Positions 1 through 5,961 of a stretch of 35,925 nucleotides of DNA are shown here, piece by piece; positions within the stretch are counted from its first letter, which is position 1; every line of letters starts with the position of its first letter. The stretch is taken from the NCBI RefSeq assembly GCF_028681615.1, contig NZ_JAQUHV010000019.1, positions 1 to 35,925 on the forward strand, written 5' to 3'. A program made the translations under genes and the position numbers. The DNA comes from Sulfuricurvum sp. GTDB lineage: Bacteria; Campylobacterota; Campylobacteria; Campylobacterales; Sulfurimonadaceae. The notes beneath the pieces are model-generated. The model did no database searches. It saw nothing but the letters and a program-made list of their open reading frames with translations, and was not told the DNA's origin.

Positions 1-94
1 CCTCTTCGGAGCTTTGCTCATTGATAACCTGAGCGTAACGATAGGCTTTTTGACGCTCTTGATAGATACGTTGCTGTTCGGTTTGTTCACTCAT
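1..94 (-). CDS. Primase-helicase, 5' end (second copy of start)
   Basis: This is the first 94 bases of the gene that is complete at the right end of the window; the start codon is at 94-92. It is identical to the right-end copy. It overlaps the stop of the 246-aa gene by 8 bases (ATGAGTGA), so on the circular molecule the two genes are adjacent and translationally coupled. Confidence 0.9.
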   Translation of the reverse strand, partial: MSEQTEQQRIYQERQKAYRYAQVINEQSSEE

Positions 95-244
95 CAGCTA
101 ACCCAATAAAAGTTAGGTTTTCTTTTTCGCAATACCGCATGAAACACTCTTGTACGCTTTCATCATCGAGTATTTCTATACTATGCCCGATAGTTCCGCC
201 TTTCCATGATCCCTTACGTTTTCCAACTTCTGCACTAAAATGAA
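1..244. repeat. Left copy of terminal overlap
   Basis: These 244 bases recur at 35682-35925 with substitutions at 128, 129, 138, 171, 198 and 210 and no insertions or deletions. Bases 1-127 are identical in both copies. A repeat that ends exactly at both window edges and preserves every reading frame is what a circular or concatemeric genome gives when an assembler fails to trim a slightly diverged overlap. Confidence 0.95.
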
Positions 245-827
245 GATCAAGAGAGGTTGAGATGATTGGTTTGTTAAAATATTTTAACCATCTGAAAAAT
301 CCGACACCATGTTCCCATCTTCTTTGTTCAACGGTACATGATGCAGTAATTTTTTCTCCATCAAAATCAAGAAATTCAAATTTTTTGTTTGGCTGGATCT
401 CTTTGATTTCCCATGATGTATATGCTTTTGTTACATCACACCACAACTTTCTATCAAGAGTTAGGAAATGATGATAAATATATTTTTTTTCTTTCCAAGG
501 CAAAAAACATGACCATCTGTTTTCTTTTATATTGCTCCAACTAAGTCCATTTGAAAAACCTTCTTGTTTCCCATATTTGATTTGCAAAAAATTACCATCT
601 GAGATAGTTATTCCAAATTCTCGTTCAGCGTACTGTGGGTATGTTTCATTTGAGTAGGAATTAAAATAGTCATACTTGAATGGTTTGATATATTCTTTGT
701 CAAAATAAATCCAGTAATGAGCCCAAGGTAAAAATAAAACAAGTTTGTTTTTTGGGTATTCCTCTCTATCTCCAGTCATAAACTGAAATCCAATACAATT
801 CCAAGATGTTTCTTTTTTAATATTCAT
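87..827 (-). CDS. Conserved phage-type hypothetical, 246 aa
   Basis: Function is not recognised. The protein is soluble, rich in aromatic residues, with two LPW segments (residues about 32-34 and 109-111) and a charged C-terminal part holding a KGSWKGGT stretch and a Cys-containing tail. No signal peptide or membrane helix is visible. It starts in the stop codon of the zinc-finger gene (ATGA overlap at 824-827) and ends inside the start of the primase-helicase gene, so it lies between the two halves of a primase and is probably co-translated with them. Its DNA is visibly richer in A+T than that of both partners. A role as a replication accessory factor is inferred from position only. A second, partial copy of its 3' end at the right edge differs at six bases (three silent, three conservative), so the gene is under coding selection. 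Confidence 0.85.
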   Translation of the reverse strand: MNIKKETSWNCIGFQFMTGDREEYPKNKLVLFLPWAHYWIYFDKEYIKPFKYDYFNSYSNETYPQYAEREFGITISDGNFLQIKYGKQEGFSNGLSWSNIKENRWSCFLPWKEKKYIYHHFLTLDRKLWCDVTKAYTSWEIKEIQPNKKFEFLDFDGEKITASCTVEQRRWEHGVGFFRWLKYFNKPIISTSLDLHFSAEVGKRKGSWKGGTIGHSIEILDDESVQECFMRYCEKENLTFIGLADE

Positions 828-1120
828 AACCCCAAATCCTCCACGATCTTCGTCGCAGCTTGCAGAGGAGTTTTCCCCGTCAACTTTGCGGTAAAATCGA
901 TGATCGTTCCGCCCTCACCGCAGCTAAAACACTTCCCCTTATTCTTTCGCAAATCCACGCTGAATGAGGGATGCTTGTCCTCATGCCACGGACACAAACA
1001 CTTCGGGGCGCGGATATCAGTAAACTCCACCCCTAAAAACGCCTCGGCATACGGGACGAAATCGACCCCCCTTGCCAGTTCAAACACATCCCGTCTCTCG
1101 CTACCACCGCTTTGAGCCAT
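824..1120 (-). CDS. Stand-alone CHC2 zinc-finger protein of DnaG-type primase
   Basis: This 98-aa protein is essentially the zinc-binding domain of a DnaG/T7 gp4 primase, the part that reads the DNA template for the primer start site. Ligands are C43-x2-H46 and C64-x2-C67, with the usual PSFSV strand between and a CFSCGEGG turn, followed by the helical segment that normally links to the polymerase core. The catalytic TOPRIM domain is absent here and is found in the 905-aa protein two genes downstream. The start at 1120 has an AGGAG ribosome site about 8 bases upstream. It is the first gene after the CCGTAAC-box array and overlaps the next gene by 4 bases. The family is confident; whether it works in trans with the helicase is inferred. 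Confidence 0.9.
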   Translation of the reverse strand: MAQSGGSERRDVFELARGVDFVPYAEAFLGVEFTDIRAPKCLCPWHEDKHPSFSVDLRKNKGKCFSCGEGGTIIDFTAKLTGKTPLQAATKIVEDLGL

Positions 1121-1557
1121 CTCAATCTCCTCTTTTTGATTTTTGGAAAACTTCCAAACGACCGACCACTACCTGTAGCGTCGGTTCTTTGCAAACTTCC
1201 TCTCTTTGGAAAATCACCCCTTTAGGTAATCCGAAGGCTTTCCCCTCTTTTAACTCTTTTTTGTTTTTGTCTCTTTGTTACGGATAGAGATGAGAAACAA
1301 AAAAGAAAAGTGTTACTAAGAAAACGCCCGCGTGAACGATGTTGTAACCATGTTACGGATAAAAACTACACGTGCACATATATGCGCACACGCCTACGCA
1401 TACATACGTGAGGAAAATCCGTAACATGGTAACAATCCCGTCGGTAACGAGGTTTGCTTAGTAACAAAGAGACCCGTAACATCCGTAACATTGGACAGAT
1501 CCGTAACAAAATTCGCTTTTGGCGATGCAAGCGTGATAGCAGTGGTCAGAAGGAGAA
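1121..1557. promoter_or_regulatory. 437-bp non-coding region: CCGTAAC boxes, inverted repeats, alternating Pu/Py core
   Basis: Six copies of ATCCGTAAC are present. Two are inverted (1277-1285, 1352-1360) and four are forward (1417-1425, 1472-1480 with one mismatch, 1481-1489, 1499-1507). Two inverted repeats frame the region: 1269-1281 with 1461-1473 (13/13) and 1344-1360 with 1417-1433 (16/17). Between the inner arms, 1367-1393 and 1395-1410 alternate strictly purine/pyrimidine. This looks like a protein-binding array with a melting or Z-DNA core. A lytic replication origin, or an operator for the primase operon, is the inference. Confidence 0.75.
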
Positions 1558-2046
1558 TCACGATTGCACCCCAAAAAGAGAATTTTCTTCGATAAACCGG
1601 CGAAGAATCGCCTTGACATACGCAGCACGGTCGTAATGTTTAAATGATCCATAACGCAAATACAGATACAGCGCATTAACCCCCTCGTTTTTGAGGCGTG
1701 CGGAGGTCACTTCGTTGCGTGTGAGATGGCGATGAGACGATTTTTTAGCGTTGGTTTTTTGTTTGGCGGCATCACGGTTGAGCATACGCACCAGGTATAC
1801 CGCGAGTTTGTGGGTATTTTTGGCAAGGTTATCTGCCTCGATGTAGAGCTCATAAATTTCATGACGATCACCCACGTCATAATTTAGATCGACGACCATC
1901 TTGCCGTTCTCGATCTTCACCCGGTTATGATTGTATTTTGAGTTCTTCATGTTCTCGAAATACTTCCGCGTCCGATCGTCACGATCCATGACGTATTGCA
2001 CCGGAACGTATTTGATTTCAGGCTCTTGCGTTTTAGTCGTTTCCAC
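1558..2046 (-). CDS. Hypothetical early protein, 162 aa
   Basis: Not recognised. It is a basic, mostly helical protein, with a Lys/His/Arg-rich stretch around residues 95-112 and a Tyr-rich helical C-terminus, compatible with nucleic-acid binding. It starts with GTG (2046-2044) behind a strong GGAGGGG ribosome site and overlaps the end of the Cro-like gene by 14 bases, so the two are co-transcribed from the divergent switch promoter. It lies just upstream of the CCGTAAC-box array and the primase genes. That would suit an origin-binding or early regulatory protein, but no motif proves it. Confidence 0.75.
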   Translation of the reverse strand: METTKTQEPEIKYVPVQYVMDRDDRTRKYFENMKNSKYNHNRVKIENGKMVVDLNYDVGDRHEIYELYIEADNLAKNTHKLAVYLVRMLNRDAAKQKTNAKKSSHRHLTRNEVTSARLKNEGVNALYLYLRYGSFKHYDRAAYVKAILRRFIEENSLFGVQS

Positions 2047-2281
2047 GTTTAAACCCCTCCCTCAAAATAGGTCCTTTTCCCGTCAATAAAAATTCAGGGT
2101 TCGCCCCCATCTCCACCATTTTTTCAAGCTCTGAATGTGTTGTATCGGACGAATCTGTTTCACGGCTGTAGAGTGTTCGTGAGGATATCCCTATTTTTTT
2201 GGCAAACAGAGTTTTGTCAATATGCATAGAAACTCTAAACAATTCGACCCGTTTCCCTTTGGACTCAACCATTAAACTCAT
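2033..2281 (-). CDS. Cro-like helix-turn-helix regulator, 82 aa
   Basis: A short DNA-binding protein with a helix-turn-helix at about residues 24-43 (FAKKIGISSRTLYSRE) and a GANPEFLLTGKGPI tail like that seen after the HTH in many CI/Cro-type phage repressors. It has no peptidase domain. It is transcribed leftward, opposite to the 208-aa repressor, across a 330-bp control region. Its ribosome site TAAGG precedes the start at 2281; a second in-frame ATG lies three codons on. Position and size make it the likely lytic-side switch protein that opens the leftward early operon. It could alternatively be an antirepressor or a CII-like activator. Confidence 0.8.
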   Translation of the reverse strand: MSLMVESKGKRVELFRVSMHIDKTLFAKKIGISSRTLYSRETDSSDTTHSELEKMVEMGANPEFLLTGKGPILREGFKRGND

Positions 2282-2611
2282 GCCTTAGTGTAGAAATATT
2301 TTTCCGATTTAGTGAAAAATATTGCAAATAGTCGCAATATTTTGTTATTGAAAATTTTGACAATACGGCATTTTAATAAACTAATACTTATTAAAACCTT
2401 TTTAAAATAAACGAATAGTTAAAAAATGAATTATTAGACGTATAAAAATATACTATTAGTTATCTTGTTTTGACATCAGAAAAAATGGATTTTATTTTTT
2501 TTAGATAACAAAAAGTATATTTAAGTTCAGTAAAAGTTTATAAATAGGAAATATATTGCTATAATATGCAGAATATTGCATAAACTAAAAATAACAATGT
2601 AAGGCGATTCA
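2282..2611. promoter_or_regulatory. Divergent lysogeny-switch control region
   Basis: This AT-rich region separates cro-like and cI-like genes. A perfect 10-bp inverted repeat with an 8-bp spacer (AAAATATTGC, 2316-2325; GCAATATTTT, 2334-2343) lies about 35 bp upstream of the Cro-like start. Its half-site ATATTGC recurs at 2553-2559 and 2573-2579, flanking the -10 box of the repressor gene. These look like shared operators. The middle (about 2350-2540) shows only A/T tracts and no gene. Confidence 0.75.
2560..2565 (+). promoter_or_regulatory. -10 box of the cI-like promoter
   Basis: A perfect TATAAT preceded by TTGC and followed by the operator half-sites, about 47 bp ahead of the repressor start codon. 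No clear -35 hexamer is visible, which is usual for AT-rich Campylobacterota promoters. ATATTGC elements on both sides suggest that the repressor or Cro binds over it. The ribosome site is TAAGG near 2601-2605. Confidence 0.6.
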
Positions 2612-3238
2612 ATGGTAGATATTGATTCAGTATTTGATAGATTGAAACATTTTTTTGAGATTGGAAAAGATATTGATCTCGCTAATAAATTAAATGTGAC
2701 AACTGCAAACCTTGCCGGATATAAAAGACGTGGAACAATCCCTTATGAGCAGATATTAATAGCATTAGAAAATACCGATGCGGATTTGCAATGGATCTTC
2801 TACGGGGTAGAGTCGAAAATGATCCAGCCACAAACGGCACACATCCAATACTACTCCGATATCGCCAGCTCAGATGGAAATGGAAATATCGATATCTTTG
2901 GTCCGTACGATATGATCCAAATCGATGCGGCACTCTTCCCAAATACCAATATCAAAAACATGATGGCGGTAAAAATCAATAGCAACAGTATGTTCCCGAC
3001 ATTTTCAAGCCAGGACATCGTTTTCATCGATCGATCCAAAAATTCCGTTTTAAACGGGAAACCCTATCTCATCAAAAACAAAAAAGGCGATATGATGATT
3101 ATGCGTATTTTCAAAACGCTTAACGGGATCATCGCCAAATGCGATAATAAAAACTACCCGTTCGACCCGGAACCGATCAGTGAAGAGGATATCACCATAT
3201 TGGGCCATGCCACAAAAAGACTGGAGGATATCGGATGA
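2612..3238 (+). CDS. CI-like repressor, HTH plus S24/LexA-type domain
   Basis: The N-terminal 65 residues form a helix-turn-helix (ANKLNVTTANLAGYKRR), followed by a linker and an S24 peptidase-like fold from about residue 95. The nucleophile motif is present (NSNSM, Ser126). Aligning on the conserved DN pair near residue 178 places Met164 where LexA (K156) and lambda CI (K192) carry the catalytic Lys, and no Ala-Gly or Cys-Gly cleavage pair is visible in the linker. The protein probably still dimerises but may not self-cleave. It is the first gene of a rightward operon and overlaps the next by 4 bases (ATGA). It should hold the prophage silent and repress the divergent Cro-like gene. Repressor identity is confident; loss of cleavage is inferred. 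Confidence 0.9.
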   Translation: MVDIDSVFDRLKHFFEIGKDIDLANKLNVTTANLAGYKRRGTIPYEQILIALENTDADLQWIFYGVESKMIQPQTAHIQYYSDIASSDGNGNIDIFGPYDMIQIDAALFPNTNIKNMMAVKINSNSMFPTFSSQDIVFIDRSKNSVLNGKPYLIKNKKGDMMIMRIFKTLNGIIAKCDNKNYPFDPEPISEEDITILGHATKRLEDIG

Positions 3239-3450
3239 GTTTAGGGTGGGTTATTTTTATAGGATTTATTATTTTTATGATATACGTGGAATACGATGAT
3301 AGAAGAAATAAAAAAGAAAAGATAATCCAACTAAAAAAAGATATAGATTGGTACAAAAGAGAAGTAAAAGACAAAGAACAAGTCATATCTATGTATAAAG
3401 AAAGAAATAGACCTTATGCAATTTTTAGGGGATTGCATGACGATATATGA
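3235..3450 (+). CDS. Small single-pass membrane protein with cytoplasmic coiled coil, 71 aa
   Basis: The N-terminal residues 3-18 form a hydrophobic helix (LGWVIFIGFIIFMIYV), followed by an acidic/basic helical segment (about 22-58) with coiled-coil character. It begins in the stop codon of the cI-like gene and overlaps the nuclease gene that follows, so all three are likely made in the lysogen. Its function is unknown. A small membrane protein expressed with a repressor often serves in superinfection exclusion, or it may anchor the neighbouring nuclease; both ideas come from context only. Confidence 0.7.
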   Translation: MSLGWVIFIGFIIFMIYVEYDDRRNKKEKIIQLKKDIDWYKREVKDKEQVISMYKERNRPYAIFRGLHDDI

Positions 3451-4402
3451 AGAGCTTAAAGCACTTGAAAACGAAAAATCTATTTGGAAAAATAAGTACG
3501 AAACTATTACAAAAAAACTCCCACCATCTTGTAAACATAATGTAAAAGATGCTTTTATCGATGCTTCTAAATGCCCAAAATGTGTGTGCGAATTTTATTT
3601 CTTTCTTATAGATCGAGGATTCCCAATCCCAAGCTACCCATTTTGGAATGAACAAAAAAATAAAGAGCTTATTGAAAAAGAACAAAAACGAAGAGATAGA
3701 GAACAGCAAAGGGAAATTATAGCTGCTGAAAAAGAAGCGGAACGGTTAGCAGAGGAACATAGAAAGCAAGAAATAAGAGATAGGATAATTGAAGAACAAA
3801 AAAAACTGCGTGATAAATACGGATATGAAATAGCAAAATATATCTCAGAACGGTATCAAAGTTCTGAAGAGCTTGGAAAAAGATACGAACGATTTGTTGG
3901 TTATTTGTATGAAAAAATTGGATACAAAGTTGAATATAATGGTATTAAAATGGGAAAAAATGATGGAGGAATTGACATCATAGCAAAAGCAAAAAACCAT
4001 ACTGTAATTGTTCAATGTAAGAGAAGAGGCAAAACTAATTTTATTCATGAAAGTACAATAGATCAGCTATGGGGAAGTTTTGATAAATATCGAAAAAGAA
4101 ATCCAGGAATATTATTTGAGTGTGTTTTATATACACAAAATAACAATCTTGATGATGCCGCAAGAGATGTTTTAAAACTTCACAGTGAAAATATGACTCA
4201 TATTGTAGAACCATACCCATTCGATGTAGGAAAAGAATACCCTCTTATTAAATGCAATATAGGCAAAGACAATGAAAAGATTTACCATCTTCCAAATGAT
4301 GCTATGTATGATCGGATTAAGATCGAGATAAAAAAGGGTGAGCATTATGTATATACAGAGCAAGAGGCTCAAAATTTGGGGTTCAGGCGTACAAAACAAT
4401 AA
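3437..4402 (+). CDS. Mrr-like restriction endonuclease, 321 aa
   Basis: From the start at 3437 (AGGGG ribosome site 8 bases upstream) the order is: a Cys/His cluster (C32, H34, C46, C49) that could bind zinc, a highly charged coiled coil (about 75-128), an Mrr-type PD-(D/E)xK nuclease domain (about 145-265) with NDGGID (D176, D180) and VQCKR (Q193-x-K195), and a C-terminal module (about 275-321) that resembles the Ada/sunset small domain but lacks its cysteines. Mrr enzymes cut DNA, often modified DNA. The gene is the last of the CI operon and would be expressed during lysogeny, so it is a candidate lysogenic-conversion defence gene. Low GC compared with the structural genes suggests separate acquisition. 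Specificity cannot be read from the sequence. Confidence 0.85.
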   Translation: MTIYEELKALENEKSIWKNKYETITKKLPPSCKHNVKDAFIDASKCPKCVCEFYFFLIDRGFPIPSYPFWNEQKNKELIEKEQKRRDREQQREIIAAEKEAERLAEEHRKQEIRDRIIEEQKKLRDKYGYEIAKYISERYQSSEELGKRYERFVGYLYEKIGYKVEYNGIKMGKNDGGIDIIAKAKNHTVIVQCKRRGKTNFIHESTIDQLWGSFDKYRKRNPGILFECVLYTQNNNLDDAARDVLKLHSENMTHIVEPYPFDVGKEYPLIKCNIGKDNEKIYHLPNDAMYDRIKIEIKKGEHYVYTEQEAQNLGFRRTKQ

Positions 4403-4567
4403 GCGCCAACACGTCGGGGATATCGGTCGCCCTGCTCTGCTGCAAGCCCCAACACATCGATCTCAAACGCGTTCCGAGAAATGCGCCCCTTTAGGATAGA
4501 TTTCGTTTTGTTTTCAGCGGGGCAGTTTTTCAAAAACGGTGCGAAAATTTTCCCGCAACGTAGTAGC

Positions 4568-4608
4568 ATGGTATGGCACCCGATGGGGTAACACCCCCCC
4601 CATACCAT
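4568..4608. repeat. Palindrome with nested hairpin
   Basis: Arms ATGGTATGG (4568-4576) and CCATACCAT (4600-4608) pair perfectly over 9 bp. The 23-base loop contains a smaller ACCC-GATG-GGGT hairpin. No T-run follows, so it is not a standard terminator. It may be a protein-binding or nicking site. Confidence 0.7.
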
Positions 4609-4844
4609 TGCCGAGAAAAAATCGACCCCCACAGCGCAGATATGAGGATACCCCCCTCTTTATTTTGGGGATAATGCTCCGGCAACCATTTTCCCCCACA
4701 AAATGACCCTGAAACTGTAAGAAACAAACGAACGGTTAAGCCTTACAACCACCGCGAAATCAATCCCCCTATTTCAGGGGTGTAAAATTGCATTACTGCT
4801 CAGAACTTTACAACCTACAAAACTTTACACTTTTACACGCTATA

Positions 4845-4917
4845 CCCGGAGTTATTGCGCTTATGCCCGGAGTTATTGCGCTTATGCCCGGAGTTATTGC
4901 GCTTATGCCCGGAGTTA
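4845..4917. repeat. 21-bp direct repeats (3.5 units), iteron-like
   Basis: Three perfect tandem units of CCCGGAGTTATTGCGCTTAT plus G (4845-4865, 4866-4886, 4887-4907) are followed by a partial unit CCCGGAGTTA (4908-4917). The spacing of two DNA turns and the lack of spacers resemble iterons for a replication or partition protein. They differ in sequence from the iterons beside the rep gene. Confidence 0.85.
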
Positions 4918-5029
4918 CCCACAAAATAACCCGATATTGCCTATTCCGACCAAAACTACCCAATCCGCTTAAGGTTCGGCGCAAAACTCCCCAACCTTAA
5001 AAAGATGAGCGGGGCGGGACAGTTTTCAG

Positions 5030-5053
5030 CCCAAGACCCACTCCCTGCCCCCC
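5030..5053 (-). other. G-quadruplex motif on the minus strand
   Basis: On the minus strand the sequence reads GGGGGG-CA-GGG-AGT-GGG-TCTT-GGG: four G-tracts of at least three with loops of 2, 3 and 4 bases, matching the canonical G4 pattern. It lies in the GC-rich half of the gene-free region. Confidence 0.6.
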
Positions 5054-5221
5054 ACCGTCGTACCCTTGGCATATCGGGCGCTCCCCTCCCAATCGTGTTG
5101 GGGCTTGTAGGAGCAGGATGCGTGCAGAAGATCCCGGCACCCGACCCCTGTCGCGCTCCTTTGATCGCCCCGGCGATCCCCTCGTAGGTTCAGGACGTGC
5201 TCTACCCTGCCCTATAAACGC

Positions 5222-5259
5222 AAAAAGCCCAGCAACACCATAACGATGCGCCGGGCTTA
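5222..5259 (-). terminator. Rho-independent terminator of the partition operon
   Basis: On the minus strand AAGCCCGGC pairs with GCTGGGCTT (nine pairs, one G-T wobble) around a 16-17-base loop and is followed by a short T-run. It lies about 23 bp past the stop of the last par-operon gene. The + strand strength is less clear. Confidence 0.75.
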
Positions 5260-5281
5260 TGTGACTTGGGAAATGGAAAGG

Positions 5282-5515
5282 TTACCCCTCCCCACCTTTT
5301 TCTGATCCGCCCTGGTATAACCGTGACGTATCCTCTTTGAAATCTTGCAGCTCTCCTCCGAAATACTGTCTGATTTTCGCCTGGCGTAATTTCTCCAGTA
5401 TTACCGCCCTATCCTCCTCCAGCATCTCGATAAGATCCAGTGCGATCGATAACGAATCGGGTTTGTTCTCACGGATCGCTTCGGCCAGTTTATCTTTTAG
5501 TTGTTCAATATCCAT
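5282..5515 (-). CDS. Small helical hypothetical, 77 aa
   Basis: Not recognised. The protein is acidic and almost wholly helical for its first 50 residues (heptad-like Leu/Ile spacing), with a Gly-rich tail. It starts 3 bases after the stop of the DUF1737 gene and is the last gene before the terminator, so it belongs to the partition operon. It may be a small partner or stability factor; nothing more can be supported. Confidence 0.65.
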   Translation of the reverse strand: MDIEQLKDKLAEAIRENKPDSLSIALDLIEMLEEDRAVILEKLRQAKIRQYFGGELQDFKEDTSRLYQGGSEKGGEG

Positions 5516-5518
5516 TTT

Positions 5519-5734
5519 TCAATCCTCAACAGTATTAGGAATATCTATTTTTATTTTTTGCGGATATGTAACATTAACAAAAGGGACTATCCACATAGCT
5601 TGGGAAAAAACTATATCTCTTCCTACAGTAATAGCTAATCCTCCAGTAGGCTCATATCCATCTTCTATACGCTTACAAACTTCATCTTCAAGTGTTTTTT
5701 TATCTTTCGCTGTAACAATAATATACTTTTTCAT
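5519..5734 (-). CDS. DUF1737-like small protein, 71 aa
   Basis: The sequence opens with KKYIIVTAKDKKTLEDEV and continues with a GYEPTGG turn and a Gln-Ala-Met strand (FSQAMW), the pattern of the DUF1737 family: small alpha/beta proteins with no known reaction, often seen in phages and plasmids. It overlaps the upstream centromere-binding gene by 4 bases (ATGA). Its role in partition or maintenance is unknown. The DNA is more AT-rich than parA. Confidence 0.7.
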   Translation of the reverse strand: MKKYIIVTAKDKKTLEDEVCKRIEDGYEPTGGLAITVGRDIVFSQAMWIVPFVNVTYPQKIKIDIPNTVED

Positions 5735-5961
5735 ACAAAACCATCCCGTTCCATCTTCTCTTGGATCGCTGCACGTGCATACCCGCTAAACGTAGAGTGA
5801 CGTTTGTCTTTGATAAATGCTTTCCAACGCTTCGGGATATCGTAGATGATCGTCTGCTTATCCACCGGTTCTGATACCTCTACCTCTTCACCGGCAGTTT
5901 TTAACGCTGCCCCGCCGACTGCTGCGGCTAATGCATCTTCATTAAACTTACTCTTTGCCAT
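5731..5961 (-). CDS. ParG-like centromere-binding protein, 76 aa
   Basis: Size (76 aa), position directly behind a short ParA, and layout (flexible N-terminal half, then a short beta-strand and two helices at about residues 36-76, TIIYDIPKRWKAFIKDKR) fit the ribbon-helix-helix partners of type Ib partition systems such as ParG. These proteins bind the centromere and the par promoter and stimulate the ParA ATPase through an N-terminal Arg/Lys finger. The gene overlaps the end of parA by 14 bases, with a GAGG site inside parA. The likely targets are the repeats at 6611-6709 and a matching 17-mer at 28258-28274. The fold is inferred, not certain. Confidence 0.7.
   Translation of the reverse strand: MAKSKFNEDALAAAVGGAALKTAGEEVEVSEPVDKQTIIYDIPKRWKAFIKDKRHSTFSGYARAAIQEKMERDGFV

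Larger units (their letters stand above)
4403..5281. other. 880-bp gene-free region with repeats, palindrome and G4 motif
   Basis: I find no credible gene here. Open frames on either strand lack ribosome sites and cross the repeats. Composition differs from the rest: many C-runs on the + strand (for example 4592-4600, 4625-4656, 5048-5053) and a GC-rich half (5005-5220). It holds a 41-bp palindrome, 21-bp direct repeats, a small CCCCT/AGGGG hairpin (4766-4780), a G-quadruplex motif and a terminator, each listed separately. It lies between the convergent ends of the CI-nuclease operon and the partition operon, a fitting place for an origin, packaging or recombination site. Confidence 0.7.

Noticed and set aside
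1..244. attL/attR pair of an integrated prophage
   Set aside because: The repeat covers coding parts of two phage genes in frame and touches both window edges, and no integrase is seen; a circular overlap explains it better.
4369..4727. Leftward frames of 61-87 codons in the gene-free region
   Set aside because: They overlap each other in different frames, cross the palindrome and the end of the nuclease gene, and lack ribosome sites.
4845..4917. CRISPR array
   Set aside because: The 21-bp units are directly adjacent without spacers, and no cas gene is present.
4788..5000. Rightward frame with PGVIALM repeats
   Set aside because: The repeated residues come only from the 21-bp DNA repeats; there is no ribosome site and the flanks are low-quality coding sequence.
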